This document shows positions 9,097-17,836 of a stretch of 64,000 nucleotides of DNA, piece after piece; position 1 is the stretch's first letter, and the number at the start of each line of letters is the position of its first letter. Below the pieces are notes generated by a model. That model was not told where the DNA came from, ran no database searches, and saw only the letters and a program-made list of their open reading frames with translations. The stretch is from Mucilaginibacter ginkgonis (GTDB lineage: Bacteria > Bacteroidota > Bacteroidia > Sphingobacteriales > Sphingobacteriaceae). The position numbers and the translations under genes were made by a program. Location: assembly GCF_009754905.2 (NCBI RefSeq), contig NZ_CP066775.1, forward strand, positions 2,046,001 through 2,110,000, read 5' to 3'.

Positions 9097-9888
9097 ATGG
9101 CCACTGTACACCCGGGAATTCAAAAGCTAAAAGAAGCAATTGCTATACACCGTCAGAAACTTACAGAACACCCACTTTATGCACATATAAATTCGCTTAA
9201 GGATCTGCATGTTTTTATGGAACACCACATCTTCGCCGTGTGGGATTTCATGTCTCTATTAAAGGCGCTTCAGATTAACCTAACCTGCGTAAAGTTACCT
9301 TGGGTGCCTGTTGGTGATGCCAATACACGTTATTTGATTAATGAGATTGTGGCCGGTGAAGAGAGCGATGTTGACCAAAACGGCAACCGTTGCAGCCACT
9401 TTGAACTATACCTGCGGGCTATGGAGCAAGCCGGTGCAAACACTGCGCAGATCAACTCATTTCTTGATTTTCTAAAACACGCGGGCATTAACATGGCACT
9501 CGAAGAAGCCGGTGTTGCAGAAGGAGTAAAAAGCTTTGTGCAAAATACGTTCAAGGTCATTAATGACGAAAAACCACATGTCATAGCTGCCGTGTTTACT
9601 TTTGGCCGGGAGGATCTTATCCCCGGAATGTTTATCAGTCTGGTAAAAGAGCTCAACAAACAGTTCCCGGGTAAGGCGGATATTCTGGTGTATTATTTAG
9701 AGCGCCACATAGAAGTCGACGGCGACCACCACTCGCACCTGGCTTATGAGATGACGGCCGAACTTTGCGGTGATGACAATACTAAATGGGCAGAAGCAGA
9801 AACAGCAGTTATTAAAGCTTTGCAACAAAGGTTGGCTTTATGGAATAGCGTCGAGACAGCGATTTCAACAAAGGCTTTATTGACATAA
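9097..9888 (+). CDS. DUF3050 protein, heme-oxygenase-like fold
   Basis: A 263-aa, largely helical soluble protein. The segments [20 protein letters not shown] (about 40-59), [20 protein letters not shown] and [14 protein letters not shown] identify the DUF3050 family, predicted to have a heme-oxygenase-like helical bundle. Near the C-terminus is H204-I-E-V-D208-G-D-H211, a HxxxDxxH pattern seen in one metal-binding helix of heme-oxygenase-like diiron oxidases; acidic and His residues that could complete a site (E42, E88/E89, H101, E103) lie in earlier helices. Oxygenase activity is therefore a hypothesis. The gene stands alone and is convergent with the class IV aminotransferase gene, their stops abutting. 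Substrate unknown. Confidence 0.85.
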   Translation: MATVHPGIQKLKEAIAIHRQKLTEHPLYAHINSLKDLHVFMEHHIFAVWDFMSLLKALQINLTCVKLPWVPVGDANTRYLINEIVAGEESDVDQNGNRCSHFELYLRAMEQAGANTAQINSFLDFLKHAGINMALEEAGVAEGVKSFVQNTFKVINDEKPHVIAAVFTFGREDLIPGMFISLVKELNKQFPGKADILVYYLERHIEVDGDHHSHLAYEMTAELCGDDNTKWAEAETAVIKALQQRLALWNSVETAISTKALLT

Positions 9889-10731
9889 TCACTCTTTATA
9901 TTTATTCAACTCGTCAGACAACATTTTGCTAAGGCGGTTAAAATATCGCTTTACGCCAAAGCCCATTACCCACTGAATACCGCGAGACGCGTTGGTGATG
10001 AACACCTCGTCAGCTTCATAAAGTATGTGCGGATTTATCTGCGCTTCCACCATAGGGATATTTAAACTTACCGCAATTTTGATTACAACATTGCGCATCA
10101 CCCCGCTGATGCAACCCTCTGTTAAAGCCGGAGTGTAAAGTTTTTCCTGGTACCATACAAACAGATTAGCACTGATGGTTTCGCATAAGAAGCCATTTTG
10201 ATTTAAGATAAATGCTTCGTCAAGCTTGTTTTCTGTTTTAAAAATGCCGGCCAAAACATAAAGCAAAGCGTTGCTGGTCTTGAAGTTCGACAACGCATTT
10301 ATGGGCTTAGTCACTTCTGTATATACGTCCATGATCAGGCCGCGATTATTTAACTCATAGGTATCATCAATAATTGGCTCGATCTCCAGTATATAAGCGC
10401 TCCTATTACCAGATGGTGTGTATAATCCGCCGGCATCGCGGAAAACAGACAACCGTAATCTTCCGTTCTTTATCTTATTTGTAGCGGCTAATTTCTTCGC
10501 TTTCTCTCGGATAAACCAGTCGTCCATTTGCGAATAGCCGTCCAGCTTAAGGGCTTTCATTCCCGCTTTTAAACGGGCAGCATGCAGGTCGGCAAACTTT
10601 AATTCTCCTTTAATGATCCGCATACTCTCAAACAAACCATCTCCGTATCTGAAGGCGCGGTTTGCAGCAGTAAAAGTTTTGGTATCAGCAGGTAAAATAT
10701 CTCCGTTCAGATCAATAAAAAGGGGCTTCAT
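9889..10731 (-). CDS. Class IV aminotransferase family protein (4-amino-4-deoxychorismate lyase-like)
   Basis: PLP enzyme of fold type IV, 280 aa. Visible are the N-terminal FRYGDGLFESMR motif, the PLP lysine in ALSNFKTSNALLYV (about K151), and the phosphate-binding loop SRGIQWV near the C-terminus, with AFILNQNGFLCETISANLFVW between them. The family covers branched-chain and D-amino acid transaminases and aminodeoxychorismate lyase (PabC). The overall size and the NGFLCETISANLF segment favour PabC-like, and a pabB homologue lies at 22171, but sequence alone does not settle the substrate. It shares a strand with the pseudouridine synthase gene, 19 bases apart. Confidence 0.85.
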   Translation of the reverse strand: MKPLFIDLNGDILPADTKTFTAANRAFRYGDGLFESMRIIKGELKFADLHAARLKAGMKALKLDGYSQMDDWFIREKAKKLAATNKIKNGRLRLSVFRDAGGLYTPSGNRSAYILEIEPIIDDTYELNNRGLIMDVYTEVTKPINALSNFKTSNALLYVLAGIFKTENKLDEAFILNQNGFLCETISANLFVWYQEKLYTPALTEGCISGVMRNVVIKIAVSLNIPMVEAQINPHILYEADEVFITNASRGIQWVMGFGVKRYFNRLSKMLSDELNKYKE

Positions 10732-10750
10732 TGTATCGATAACAAAAAGA

Positions 10751-11794
10751 TCAATCGTTTGCTTTTGTATTTACTGCAATATAATTACGCCACCTGGCTA
10801 TCACTGTTTCAAAGTTCTGTGGCAGTGGCGCTTCAAAATTCATACGTTCTTTTTTTGATGGATGCAAAAAGCCAAGAGTTTGCGCGTGCAGCGCCTGGCC
10901 CGGCATTAATGCAAGGTTATTCTCCACAAATTGCTTGTATTTGCCAAACACGGTCCCTTTAATAATGCGGTCGCCGCCGTAGGTATTATCGGCAAATAAC
11001 GGGTGCCCAATGTGTTTCATATGGGCGCGTATCTGGTGCGTACGCCCAGTTTCCAAGCGGCACTCTATTAGAGTTACATAACCTAACCGCTCAAGGACCT
11101 TATAATGGGTTACAGACCACTTTCCTTTTTCTGGATCATCATAAATAGACATTACGCGTCTGTCGTTTACGCTGCGGCCTATGTAACCTGTAACGGTACC
11201 GTCTGTTTCTATATCGCCCCAAACCAACGCCACGTATTTACGGGCAATGGTATGCTCATAAAACTGGCGCGCCAGCCAGGCCATTGAACGTTCATTTTTG
11301 CTGATCAGTAACAAGCCTGAGGTATCCTTGTCAATGCGGTGTACCAGTCCGGGGCGGCCATCATTGCCCGGCAGCACCGGTAATTGCTGAAAATGAAATA
11401 CCAACCCGTTTACCAGGGTGCCGCTGTAATTATTATACCCGGGGTGTACCACCATACCGGCCGGCTTATTGATCACCAGCACATCATCATCCTCGTAAAC
11501 AATATTAAGCGGTATATTTTCGGGATAAACTTCTGTATCGCGCGGCGGGTGCGGTAATACCACAGAGATTACATCATTTGGCTTAACCTTATAGCTGGAT
11601 TTTATAGCTTTGTCATTCACCAGCACGTTACCCAACTCTACACCGTTTTGGATACGGCTGCGCGTAGCATTTTCAATACGGTGCATCAAAAATTTATCAA
11701 CCCGCAATAATGACTGTCCTTTATCAACTATTATGCGAAAATGCTCATAAAGGTCCTGCTCTTCTTGCTCAATCAGTTCGGGTTGTTGCGACAT
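10751..11794 (-). CDS. RluA-family 23S rRNA pseudouridine synthase (RluD-like)
   Basis: A 347-aa protein with an N-terminal S4 RNA-binding domain (about 28-85, LRVDKFLMHRIENATRSRIQNG) and the RluA catalytic domain. The catalytic Asp is in GLVHRIDKDTSGLLLISKN; further motifs are VINKPAGMVVHPG, ALVWG and LIECRLETGRTHQIRAHMKHIGHPLFADNTYGG. The S4-plus-RluA layout and length fit RluD, which modifies helix 69 of 23S rRNA; RluC cannot be excluded. It is the first gene of the minus-strand pair with the class IV aminotransferase. A TATTTTTG box lies 6-13 bases upstream of the ATG, without a clear TTG partner. Confidence 0.93.
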   Translation of the reverse strand: MSQQPELIEQEEQDLYEHFRIIVDKGQSLLRVDKFLMHRIENATRSRIQNGVELGNVLVNDKAIKSSYKVKPNDVISVVLPHPPRDTEVYPENIPLNIVYEDDDVLVINKPAGMVVHPGYNNYSGTLVNGLVFHFQQLPVLPGNDGRPGLVHRIDKDTSGLLLISKNERSMAWLARQFYEHTIARKYVALVWGDIETDGTVTGYIGRSVNDRRVMSIYDDPEKGKWSVTHYKVLERLGYVTLIECRLETGRTHQIRAHMKHIGHPLFADNTYGGDRIIKGTVFGKYKQFVENNLALMPGQALHAQTLGFLHPSKKERMNFEAPLPQNFETVIARWRNYIAVNTKAND

Positions 11795-11906
11795 TGCTGC
11801 AAAAATACCTTTTTTAGCCTTAATTGATTATTCTCGTAATTTGTGATAATTTCGCGTCACAAACCCCACATTCACTTAGACTTATCACCAAATTCAACTT
11901 ATTGAT

Positions 11907-12968
11907 ATGAAAAAAAATTTATACGCTTTCTTATTTCTGATGTTTATCGCCGTTGGGGCACGTGCCCAGGACGGCTTTGACCAGCTGATCCGTTCCACCC
12001 CTGCAGACGCAACCAAACTGATCAATGCATACTCAAATCCCCTTTTTAAAGGACTAGGTTTCGGTCTTAACAGCGGCTGGACCAACACTGCAAAAACTAA
12101 AGGCTTCTTACATTTCGACGTCCGCATTACAGCGTCGTATATCACTCCACCGGTATCAGACAAGTCTTTTGACGTAACAAAAATTGGCTTGTCAAACCAT
12201 GTTCAACCTGCAGGTAGCGCTACTATTGCCCAAACATTTAACGGTAGCAAAAACCTAAGCGGGCCAACCATGAATGTATTTGATGATAACGGCAATAAAG
12301 TGACCTCATTTGATATGCCATCCGGTCAGCTTAGTTTTACCGCGGCTCCTCAATTACAGGCGACGGTAGGGCTTGTGCAAAACACTGATGTTACCGTTCG
12401 GTATATTCCCGATGTAAAATTCAGTGATGATATCGGCACAATTGGTATGTTTGGCTTTGGTTTAAAACATAATATTGCACAGGATTTTAATTCGCTAAAA
12501 CACCCTGTGCCATTTGATCTTTCTGTTGCTTTTGGGTACAGCAGGCTGAATTACTCTAAAGGACTTAACGTACAACCCGAAAGTGGCGCGCAGCCGCTTA
12601 ACGCGCAGCAGTCTACAGACTTCCGCAATCAGAAGATAGACGGGCACATCAACAGCTTTTTAGTGCAAGCGATTTTGTCAAAGAAATTTCTGGTGTTTAC
12701 GCCTTTTGTGGCTGTTGGCTACAACACTGCCAAAACCGAGGTTGGCTTACTGGGTAATTACCCTATAACGTCAAGCGCGGTACCTGTTACAGGACAGAAA
12801 TTTTACACCTCTTACAATAACCCTGTAAACATAACCAATTCAAACGTAGATGGTGTGCGCGGCGATTTAGGTTTTCAGCTCGATCTGGCTTTCTTTCGGT
12901 TTTATGCGTCGTATAGCCTTTCACAATCCTACAACATGGCCAATGCAGGCATAGGTCTAAGTTTCTAA
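11907..12968 (+). CDS. Exported protein of unknown function, barrel-like (possibly DUF6588)
   Basis: A 353-aa protein with a Sec signal (MKKNLYAFLFLMFIAVGARA, cleavage before QDGFD). After a short helical start with SNPLFKGLGFGLNSGW come alternating strands (FLHFDVRITASYI, VTVRYIPDVKF, MFGFGLKHNIAQDF, PFDLSVAFGYSRLNY) and a final FYASYSLSQSYNMANAGIGLSF, as expected for an outer membrane barrel. It resembles proteins named DUF6588 in Bacteroidota, a tentative assignment from memory of the N-terminal pattern. Its stop overlaps the next start by one base (TAATG), so the two are co-transcribed, though I see no functional reason for the pairing. Confidence 0.75.
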   Translation: MKKNLYAFLFLMFIAVGARAQDGFDQLIRSTPADATKLINAYSNPLFKGLGFGLNSGWTNTAKTKGFLHFDVRITASYITPPVSDKSFDVTKIGLSNHVQPAGSATIAQTFNGSKNLSGPTMNVFDDNGNKVTSFDMPSGQLSFTAAPQLQATVGLVQNTDVTVRYIPDVKFSDDIGTIGMFGFGLKHNIAQDFNSLKHPVPFDLSVAFGYSRLNYSKGLNVQPESGAQPLNAQQSTDFRNQKIDGHINSFLVQAILSKKFLVFTPFVAVGYNTAKTEVGLLGNYPITSSAVPVTGQKFYTSYNNPVNITNSNVDGVRGDLGFQLDLAFFRFYASYSLSQSYNMANAGIGLSF

Positions 12969-13849
12969 TGATAGAATTTGACGAGATCTCTAGCCCGGTT
13001 GAGCAGATACATGACGATTTATTTGACGCAAAGGGTCTAAAGGTTTTCATCAAACGGGATGATATGATTCATACTTTTATCTCCGGCAACAAGTGGCGTA
13101 AATTAAAGTATGTGCTTTGCGATGCCCGACAAAACGGCCGGAACCACCTTGTTACATTCGGGGGCGCTTTCTCAAATCACGTCATCGCCACAGCTGCAGC
13201 CGCAGCCAAATTTGGATTCACGAGTACGGGCTTTGTTCGCGGCGAGGAGGTAACAAACGATACGCTTTTTTTATGCCGTTTGCATGGCATGCAATTGATC
13301 TTCACTGACAGGGAGAGCTACCGCGACAAACCGGCACTTTTCGAAAAGCATTTTGGAGGCGATAGTAAAGCTTACTTTATAGACGAAGGCGGCGCATCCG
13401 CGCTGGGGGCAAGAGGATGCGCTGAAATGGTTGCAGAATTTCCGAATGTTTATGACCATATCTTTTGCGCAGCAGGGACAGGCACTACGGCAGCAGGCAT
13501 CCTTAACGGACTTAAAGATCTGCCTACCCAGATTCACGTGGTATCGGCCTTAAAGGGTGGTGAATTTTTAAAAGATGACATTGACGGATACCTCGAAGGT
13601 AAATACAGGTACGAACTTCATACCGATTATCATTTTGGCGGCTATGCAAAAACGACTCTAGAGTTAACAGACTTCATAAAGTCATTTATTGAGCGGACAG
13701 GTATTTTAATTGAACCAGTGTACACCGGCAAAATGATGTACGCATTTTATGACATGGTAAAGCGCGATACCTTTGCCCCCGAAAGCAGCATTCTTGCCAT
13801 TCATACAGGCGGATTGATAGGTTTGCTCGGCATGCGCGATAAGTTTTGA
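12968..13849 (+). CDS. 1-Aminocyclopropane-1-carboxylate deaminase / D-cysteine desulfhydrase family protein
   Basis: Fold type II PLP enzyme, 293 aa. The PLP lysine lies in FISGNKWRKLKYVL; FGGAFSNH and AAGTGTTAAGI supply substrate contacts and the phosphate loop, and IEPVYTGKMMYAFYDM and IHTGGLIG are typical C-terminal motifs. The family deaminates ACC or removes sulfide from D-cysteine; in bacteria without ethylene interaction D-cysteine desulfhydrase activity is more common. The sequence does not decide between them. The gene overlaps the preceding exported protein by one base. Confidence 0.9.
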   Translation: MIEFDEISSPVEQIHDDLFDAKGLKVFIKRDDMIHTFISGNKWRKLKYVLCDARQNGRNHLVTFGGAFSNHVIATAAAAAKFGFTSTGFVRGEEVTNDTLFLCRLHGMQLIFTDRESYRDKPALFEKHFGGDSKAYFIDEGGASALGARGCAEMVAEFPNVYDHIFCAAGTGTTAAGILNGLKDLPTQIHVVSALKGGEFLKDDIDGYLEGKYRYELHTDYHFGGYAKTTLELTDFIKSFIERTGILIEPVYTGKMMYAFYDMVKRDTFAPESSILAIHTGGLIGLLGMRDKF

Positions 13850-13864
13850 CATAGCTCAGTACCG

Positions 13865-13882
13865 ACCGAAAATCATTTCGGT
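13865..13882. other. Hairpin after the PLP enzyme gene
   Basis: Perfect 7-bp inverted repeat ACCGAAA / TTTCGGT with a 4-base loop, 16 bases after the stop codon. There is no T-run on either strand, so it may stabilise the 3' end rather than terminate. Confidence 0.5.
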
Positions 13883-13949
13883 TCAAAAAACAGGTTTAGT
13901 TTATTTAAACATACTTTTCACAAACGAGTATAAATATGCCTAAAACGGT

Positions 13950-13976
13950 TTGTTTTGAGGCTTTTTTGTAGATTTG
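13950..13976 (+). promoter_or_regulatory. Candidate Bacteroidota-type promoter for the lysine transaminase gene
   Basis: TTG at 13950-13952, 16 bases, then TAGATTTG at 13969-13976, a full match to TAnnTTTG. The ATG follows 16 bases after the -7 box, giving a leader of about 10 bases. Confidence 0.55.
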
Positions 13977-13992
13977 TTTAAAGCCCATCCCT

Positions 13993-15324
13993 ATGATCAA
14001 GCCAAAAATTTCACCTGCCGATGTACAATCCGTGTTAAGCAAACATATCCTTGCCGACGGCTTTGATCTCACGTTTGACATGGAAAAAAGTCAAGGCGTT
14101 TATATCTATGATTCTAAATATAATCGCAAACTGCTCGATTTTTTTACCTGTTTTGCATCGGTGCCATTAGGTTACAATCATCCTAAAATGGCGCACGACG
14201 AGGCCTTTAAAAAAGACCTTTTATTAGCGGCACTAACCAATCCATCTAACTCTGACATTTACACAGAGCAGTACGCCAATTTTGTATCTGTGTTTGAAAA
14301 AGTTGGCATACCTGATTATTTGCCACATGCTTTTTTTATTTCCGGCGGCGCATTGGCGATAGAAAACGCTCTAAAGACCGCCATGGACTGGAAAGTACAA
14401 AAGAACTTTGCTAAAGGCTACCAAACAGAAAAAGGCCATAAGGTAATACATTTTGAACACGCGTTTCATGGCCGCACAGGGTATACCCTTAGCCTTACTA
14501 ATACTAAAGCTGTAAAAACAAAGTGGTTCGCACAATTCGACTGGCCAAGGGTCAGTACGCCTTATATCAATTTCGAAACACTAGAATCAAATCCGCAAGA
14601 GCTTTATGACCGCGAGGCAAAATCTATAGCAGAGATTAAAAAGGCGTTTGCGGATAACCCCGACGACATTTGCGCAATTATCATTGAACCTATCCAGTCA
14701 GAAGGCGGCGACAATCATATTCGTCAGGAATTTTTAGAGCAACTGCGCATTTTGGCCGACGAGAACGAGGCCATGCTGATATATGACGAAGTGCAAACCG
14801 GTGTCGGCCTTACAGGTAAATTTTGGTGTCATGAACATTTCGGAGAAAAAGCGCGGCCGGACATTTTAGCCTTCGGCAAAAAAATGCAGGTGTGCGGTAT
14901 CTTAGTAAGTAACCGGGTGGACGAGGTTGTAGATAACGTCTTTAAAATACCATCGCGCATCAATTCAACCTGGGGCGGCAACCTTGCAGATATGGTACGC
15001 TCTGGAAAAATATTAGAAATCATTGCCGACGACAATCTGTGTAGCAATGCTGCACAAGTAGGCAATTATTTGCAGCGACAGCTTAAACACATTTCAAAAG
15101 AGAATAATGCGATAACCAATGTTCGTGGCCGGGGGTTACTTACGGCTTTCGATTTCGCTAATGGGGCAGTTCGGGACAAATTTGTACGCATAGGCATGGA
15201 CAAAAATGTGATGTTTCTTGCCTGCGGTGATAAGAGCATAAGATTTAGGCCGGCACTCATCATGGATCAAAACCACATAGACGAAGGCTTAGCTGTGATG
15301 CGTGATATACTGGCTTTGCTATAG
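13993..15324 (+). CDS. lat: L-lysine 6-transaminase
   Basis: Class III PLP aminotransferase, 443 aa, that moves the epsilon-amino group of lysine to 2-oxoglutarate, giving aminoadipate semialdehyde. The family's N-terminal signature (LADGFDLTFDMEKSQGVYIYD, DFFTCFASVPLGYNHPKM) is clear, as are FISGGALAIENALKTAMDWK, HAFHGRTGYTLSLTNT, IIEPIQSEGGDNH, LIYDEVQTGVGLTGKFW and the PLP lysine in LAFGKKMQVCG. It probably serves lysine catabolism towards aminoadipate or pipecolate. No dehydrogenase partner is nearby. A promoter with a good -7 box lies just upstream. Confidence 0.92.
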   Translation: MIKPKISPADVQSVLSKHILADGFDLTFDMEKSQGVYIYDSKYNRKLLDFFTCFASVPLGYNHPKMAHDEAFKKDLLLAALTNPSNSDIYTEQYANFVSVFEKVGIPDYLPHAFFISGGALAIENALKTAMDWKVQKNFAKGYQTEKGHKVIHFEHAFHGRTGYTLSLTNTKAVKTKWFAQFDWPRVSTPYINFETLESNPQELYDREAKSIAEIKKAFADNPDDICAIIIEPIQSEGGDNHIRQEFLEQLRILADENEAMLIYDEVQTGVGLTGKFWCHEHFGEKARPDILAFGKKMQVCGILVSNRVDEVVDNVFKIPSRINSTWGGNLADMVRSGKILEIIADDNLCSNAAQVGNYLQRQLKHISKENNAITNVRGRGLLTAFDFANGAVRDKFVRIGMDKNVMFLACGDKSIRFRPALIMDQNHIDEGLAVMRDILALL

Positions 15325-15480
15325 TGTAATAATCTTGCTACTTTGTGTTTTTTGTACGCGTTGTATTTAATGTTATAAAATAACGTCATATACTTGCACG
15401 TTCATAAACTTATACCTCTATAGTTGATAGTTCAATTAGAACCAAGTATATAATTATAAGTAATATTTCTCCCTGGCCCT

Positions 15481-15921
15481 ATGAGTAAAAACACAGACAA
15501 ACTTAAGCAACAGTTAGTAGAGATAACTGATGTTGTGAATGCATTTAAATCTGAAGCAGTACAACTGCGCATCATTGAGAAATTATTAGACCTGATGGTT
15601 GATGAAGATCGTCCTGAAGGTTATGTCCCTGCCGAAAAAAGGCTGAGCAAGCCTGCAACAGGCAATGGCGGCTATGTACACGTGAAGAAAAAACCCGGCG
15701 CCACCAAAATCTTATACCAATTGCTGGCAAGCGACTTCTTTACCCAGGCGCGTACCATATCTGACATTGCCGAGTATTGCCATGACCATTACGAATCGAA
15801 CTTTAAGACTTCAGAATTATCAGGCATCTTGTTAAAACTGGCAAAGGAAAACCGATTAGTGAGATTGCGCAGTCAGGATAACAACCGCTTTGAGTACGTG
15901 AAACCGGGCGCTAAGGCTTAA
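15481..15921 (+). CDS. Small conserved protein with a winged-helix-like C-terminus, unknown function
   Basis: A 146-aa soluble, charged protein. The N-terminal part (about 1-45) is helical (LKQQLVEITDVVNAFKSEAVQLRIIEKLLDLMV); a Gly/Lys-rich linker with VHVKKKPGATK follows; the C-terminal 70 residues (ILYQLLASDFFTQARTISDIAEYCHDHYESNFKTSELSGILLKLAKENRLVRLR) look like a winged helix-turn-helix, though this is by eye. I do not recognise a named family. It follows lat by 156 bases and may be transcribed on its own. Its stop overlaps the convergent bshB1 end by 11 bases. Confidence 0.75.
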   Translation: MSKNTDKLKQQLVEITDVVNAFKSEAVQLRIIEKLLDLMVDEDRPEGYVPAEKRLSKPATGNGGYVHVKKKPGATKILYQLLASDFFTQARTISDIAEYCHDHYESNFKTSELSGILLKLAKENRLVRLRSQDNNRFEYVKPGAKA

Positions 15922-16633
15922 GGTCAAACAAACTGTTTACGCCTAATATATTAAGTGAGGTGAAACCTTCGGCGAATTTTACGCCGATGCTTTTCCCAAA
16001 CTCGCGGGCACGTGCTTCAATTACGTGTATGAATTCCGGTGTGGAAATATAAGTCTGCGGCTCGTCTTCCCATTCAGGGTTGTGGAACTGCGAGCCGTAG
16101 GCATATATACTTTCAATTTTCTTTTCCCAAAACTCGGTAACATCGATTACGATATCCGGATGAATGTAGCGATCTTGTATAAAGTGCAATACTTGTTTTG
16201 GCCGCCATTCTGTTTGGCCTGCGCCATCAATTTCTGTAGTTATTTTTCGTAAGCCTGAAAGGAAGCAAGCCTCTTCAACAATTTTATTGGCACGGCCATG
16301 GTCGGGATGACGATCGTGATAAGCGTTCGTAATTACAATTTCGGGCCGATACTGTCTAATCGCAGAGATTATTGGCAGCTGATGCTCACGGCTATTCTCA
16401 AAAAATCCATCGGGCAAGCTAAGGTTAACACGTACAGTTAACCCTAAAATTTCTGCCGCTGCAGCAGCCTCCTTGTCGCGGATCTCTGCAGAACCCCGTG
16501 TGCCTAATTCGCCGCGGGTGAGGTCGATGACACCAACCTTATAACCCATCGCTGCATGCTTTAAAATGGTTCCGGCACAGCCTAATTCGGCGTCGTCCGG
16601 ATGAGCGGCAAGTACAAGGATATCTAGTTTCAT
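15911..16633 (-). CDS. bshB1: Bacillithiol biosynthesis deacetylase BshB1
   Basis: Zn-dependent LmbE/PIG-L-type deacetylase that removes the acetyl group from GlcNAc-malate in bacillithiol synthesis. At 240 aa it has the metal-binding AAHPDDAELGCAG near the N-terminus, GELGTRGSAEIRDKEA, ANAYHDRHPDHGRA (HPDH) and SQFHNPEWED near the C-terminus. The last two are typical of BshB1 rather than general LmbE proteins. The start overlaps the stop of gpx by 4 bases, so the two are translationally coupled. Bacillithiol replaces glutathione in many Bacteroidota. Confidence 0.95.
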   Translation of the reverse strand: MKLDILVLAAHPDDAELGCAGTILKHAAMGYKVGVIDLTRGELGTRGSAEIRDKEAAAAAEILGLTVRVNLSLPDGFFENSREHQLPIISAIRQYRPEIVITNAYHDRHPDHGRANKIVEEACFLSGLRKITTEIDGAGQTEWRPKQVLHFIQDRYIHPDIVIDVTEFWEKKIESIYAYGSQFHNPEWEDEPQTYISTPEFIHVIEARAREFGKSIGVKFAEGFTSLNILGVNSLFDLKP

Positions 16634-17136
16634 AAGGATACAGGTTGATTAAGCAGTTGTTCTATTTTCTTTTTAACCTTTGTCGTATTAGGCTTGGTGA
16701 ATGGGTAAAAAAAGTCACGCACTTTACCGTCCTTATCTATCAGGTATTTGTGAAAATTCCATTTAGGTGCCGCCCCTACTTTGCCATTTTGTTTTTTGTC
16801 CGATAAAAATTTAAAAAGCGGATCGGCATACGGTCCGCGGACGCGCATCTTATTAAACATCGGAAAGTTGGCATCAAACTTCTCGCAGAAAGCATGTAAA
16901 CCGTTTCCTTCTAAAGGTTCCTGGTTGCCAAAGTCATTAGAAGGAAACGCCAGTATCTCAAAATCCTTACCGGCCATTGCTTTTTTCAATTCAACAAGGT
17001 CGGCCATCTGTGGTGTAAACCCGCATTGCGAGGCGGTGTTTACTATCAGGAGTACTTTATCTCTAAATTTTTCTAAGCTGGCTTTCTCTCCGTTAAGCTG
17101 CTCTACATCAAAGTTGTAGATGGTGCCTTCGTGCAT
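16630..17136 (-). CDS. Glutathione peroxidase family protein (thiol peroxidase)
   Basis: Thioredoxin-fold peroxidase, 168 aa. The catalytic cysteine is in VNTASQCGFTPQ (about 29-40), followed by LAFPSNDFGNQEP and the WNFHKYLIDKDGKV motif with the active-site Trp-Asn. The second Cys (HAFCEKF) is placed as in thioredoxin-dependent members, so the reductant may be thioredoxin. The operon with bshB1 (4-base overlap) and the expected absence of glutathione in this phylum make bacillithiol another possible partner; this is inference. Cytoplasmic, with no signal peptide. Confidence 0.92.
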   Translation of the reverse strand: MHEGTIYNFDVEQLNGEKASLEKFRDKVLLIVNTASQCGFTPQMADLVELKKAMAGKDFEILAFPSNDFGNQEPLEGNGLHAFCEKFDANFPMFNKMRVRGPYADPLFKFLSDKKQNGKVGAAPKWNFHKYLIDKDGKVRDFFYPFTKPNTTKVKKKIEQLLNQPVSL

Positions 17137-17139
17137 GTA

Positions 17140-17751
17140 TTAGTATAAGTTAGATGTATAGCCGGCCTGAAAAAGGATAGCCTCAATATCATGTTCTTCG
17201 CGGGGGTCATACTCCTGTTTAAGGTTATGCCCGAAAACACGGGCTACAGATTGATACATAAAAGCATGAAATCCGCCTTTCATGTCTTTAGCAAGCGTAT
17301 AAGAAGTATTGCCCGTTTCACGTGCAATTAGTTTAATCAAAACTTCACCCTGAGTTATGGTGAGGTTCTTTATTTCTCTGTTAAAAAGTTCTTTAATCTG
17401 ATCTTCACAAGCTTTGCGTAATTCCTTCTGCTTGTCTTTATCACCCGTAAGCGCCAGATCGCGTTGTAATTGCTCATAACGTGATGCAGCAAATTTGGCG
17501 TAAGGCCAAACCTTTAACACGTTGTATCTCAAACGGTAGTAGGCTTGCCTGTCGGCTTCGCTGGCGAAAATTCGGGTATCAACTATTTTGATCTCCGGAG
17601 TTACAATCCACGGAATAAGTTCGCCGTTATAGTTAGTGAGGTACGTTTTAATTGTGTCATTTTTACCCGTAACAGGGCGCGCTGGCATATTCTGTGCTTT
17701 AGTTAGCGTAACAGCCGCGAGAAGGAACACAAAAAGCGCAAAAAGTTTCAT
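17140..17751 (-). CDS. DUF4294 exported protein, unknown function
   Basis: A 203-aa protein with a Sec signal (KLFALFVFLLAAVTLTKA, then QNMPARP). The mature part is charged and helical, with IPWIVTPEIKIVDTRIFASEADRQAYYRLRYNVLKVWPYA and GEVLIKLIARETGNTSYTLAKDMKGGFHAFMYQSVARVFGHNLKQEYDP, the conserved core of the Bacteroidota DUF4294 family. It is probably periplasmic. It is the first gene of a minus-strand operon with gpx (3 bases away) and bshB1, so a link to envelope or redox homeostasis is possible but unproven. Confidence 0.85.
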   Translation of the reverse strand: MKLFALFVFLLAAVTLTKAQNMPARPVTGKNDTIKTYLTNYNGELIPWIVTPEIKIVDTRIFASEADRQAYYRLRYNVLKVWPYAKFAASRYEQLQRDLALTGDKDKQKELRKACEDQIKELFNREIKNLTITQGEVLIKLIARETGNTSYTLAKDMKGGFHAFMYQSVARVFGHNLKQEYDPREEHDIEAILFQAGYTSNLY

Positions 17752-17836
17752 ATTTTTAACTATTACAAAATAACGCTAATTGTGTGTGATTTTTGTATCC
17801 ATGGTGCAATATTTATAGCCCTACGAATTATTGTTT

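Noticed and set aside
13865..13882. Perfect hairpin as a terminator
   Set aside because: No T-run on either strand; kept only as a hairpin.
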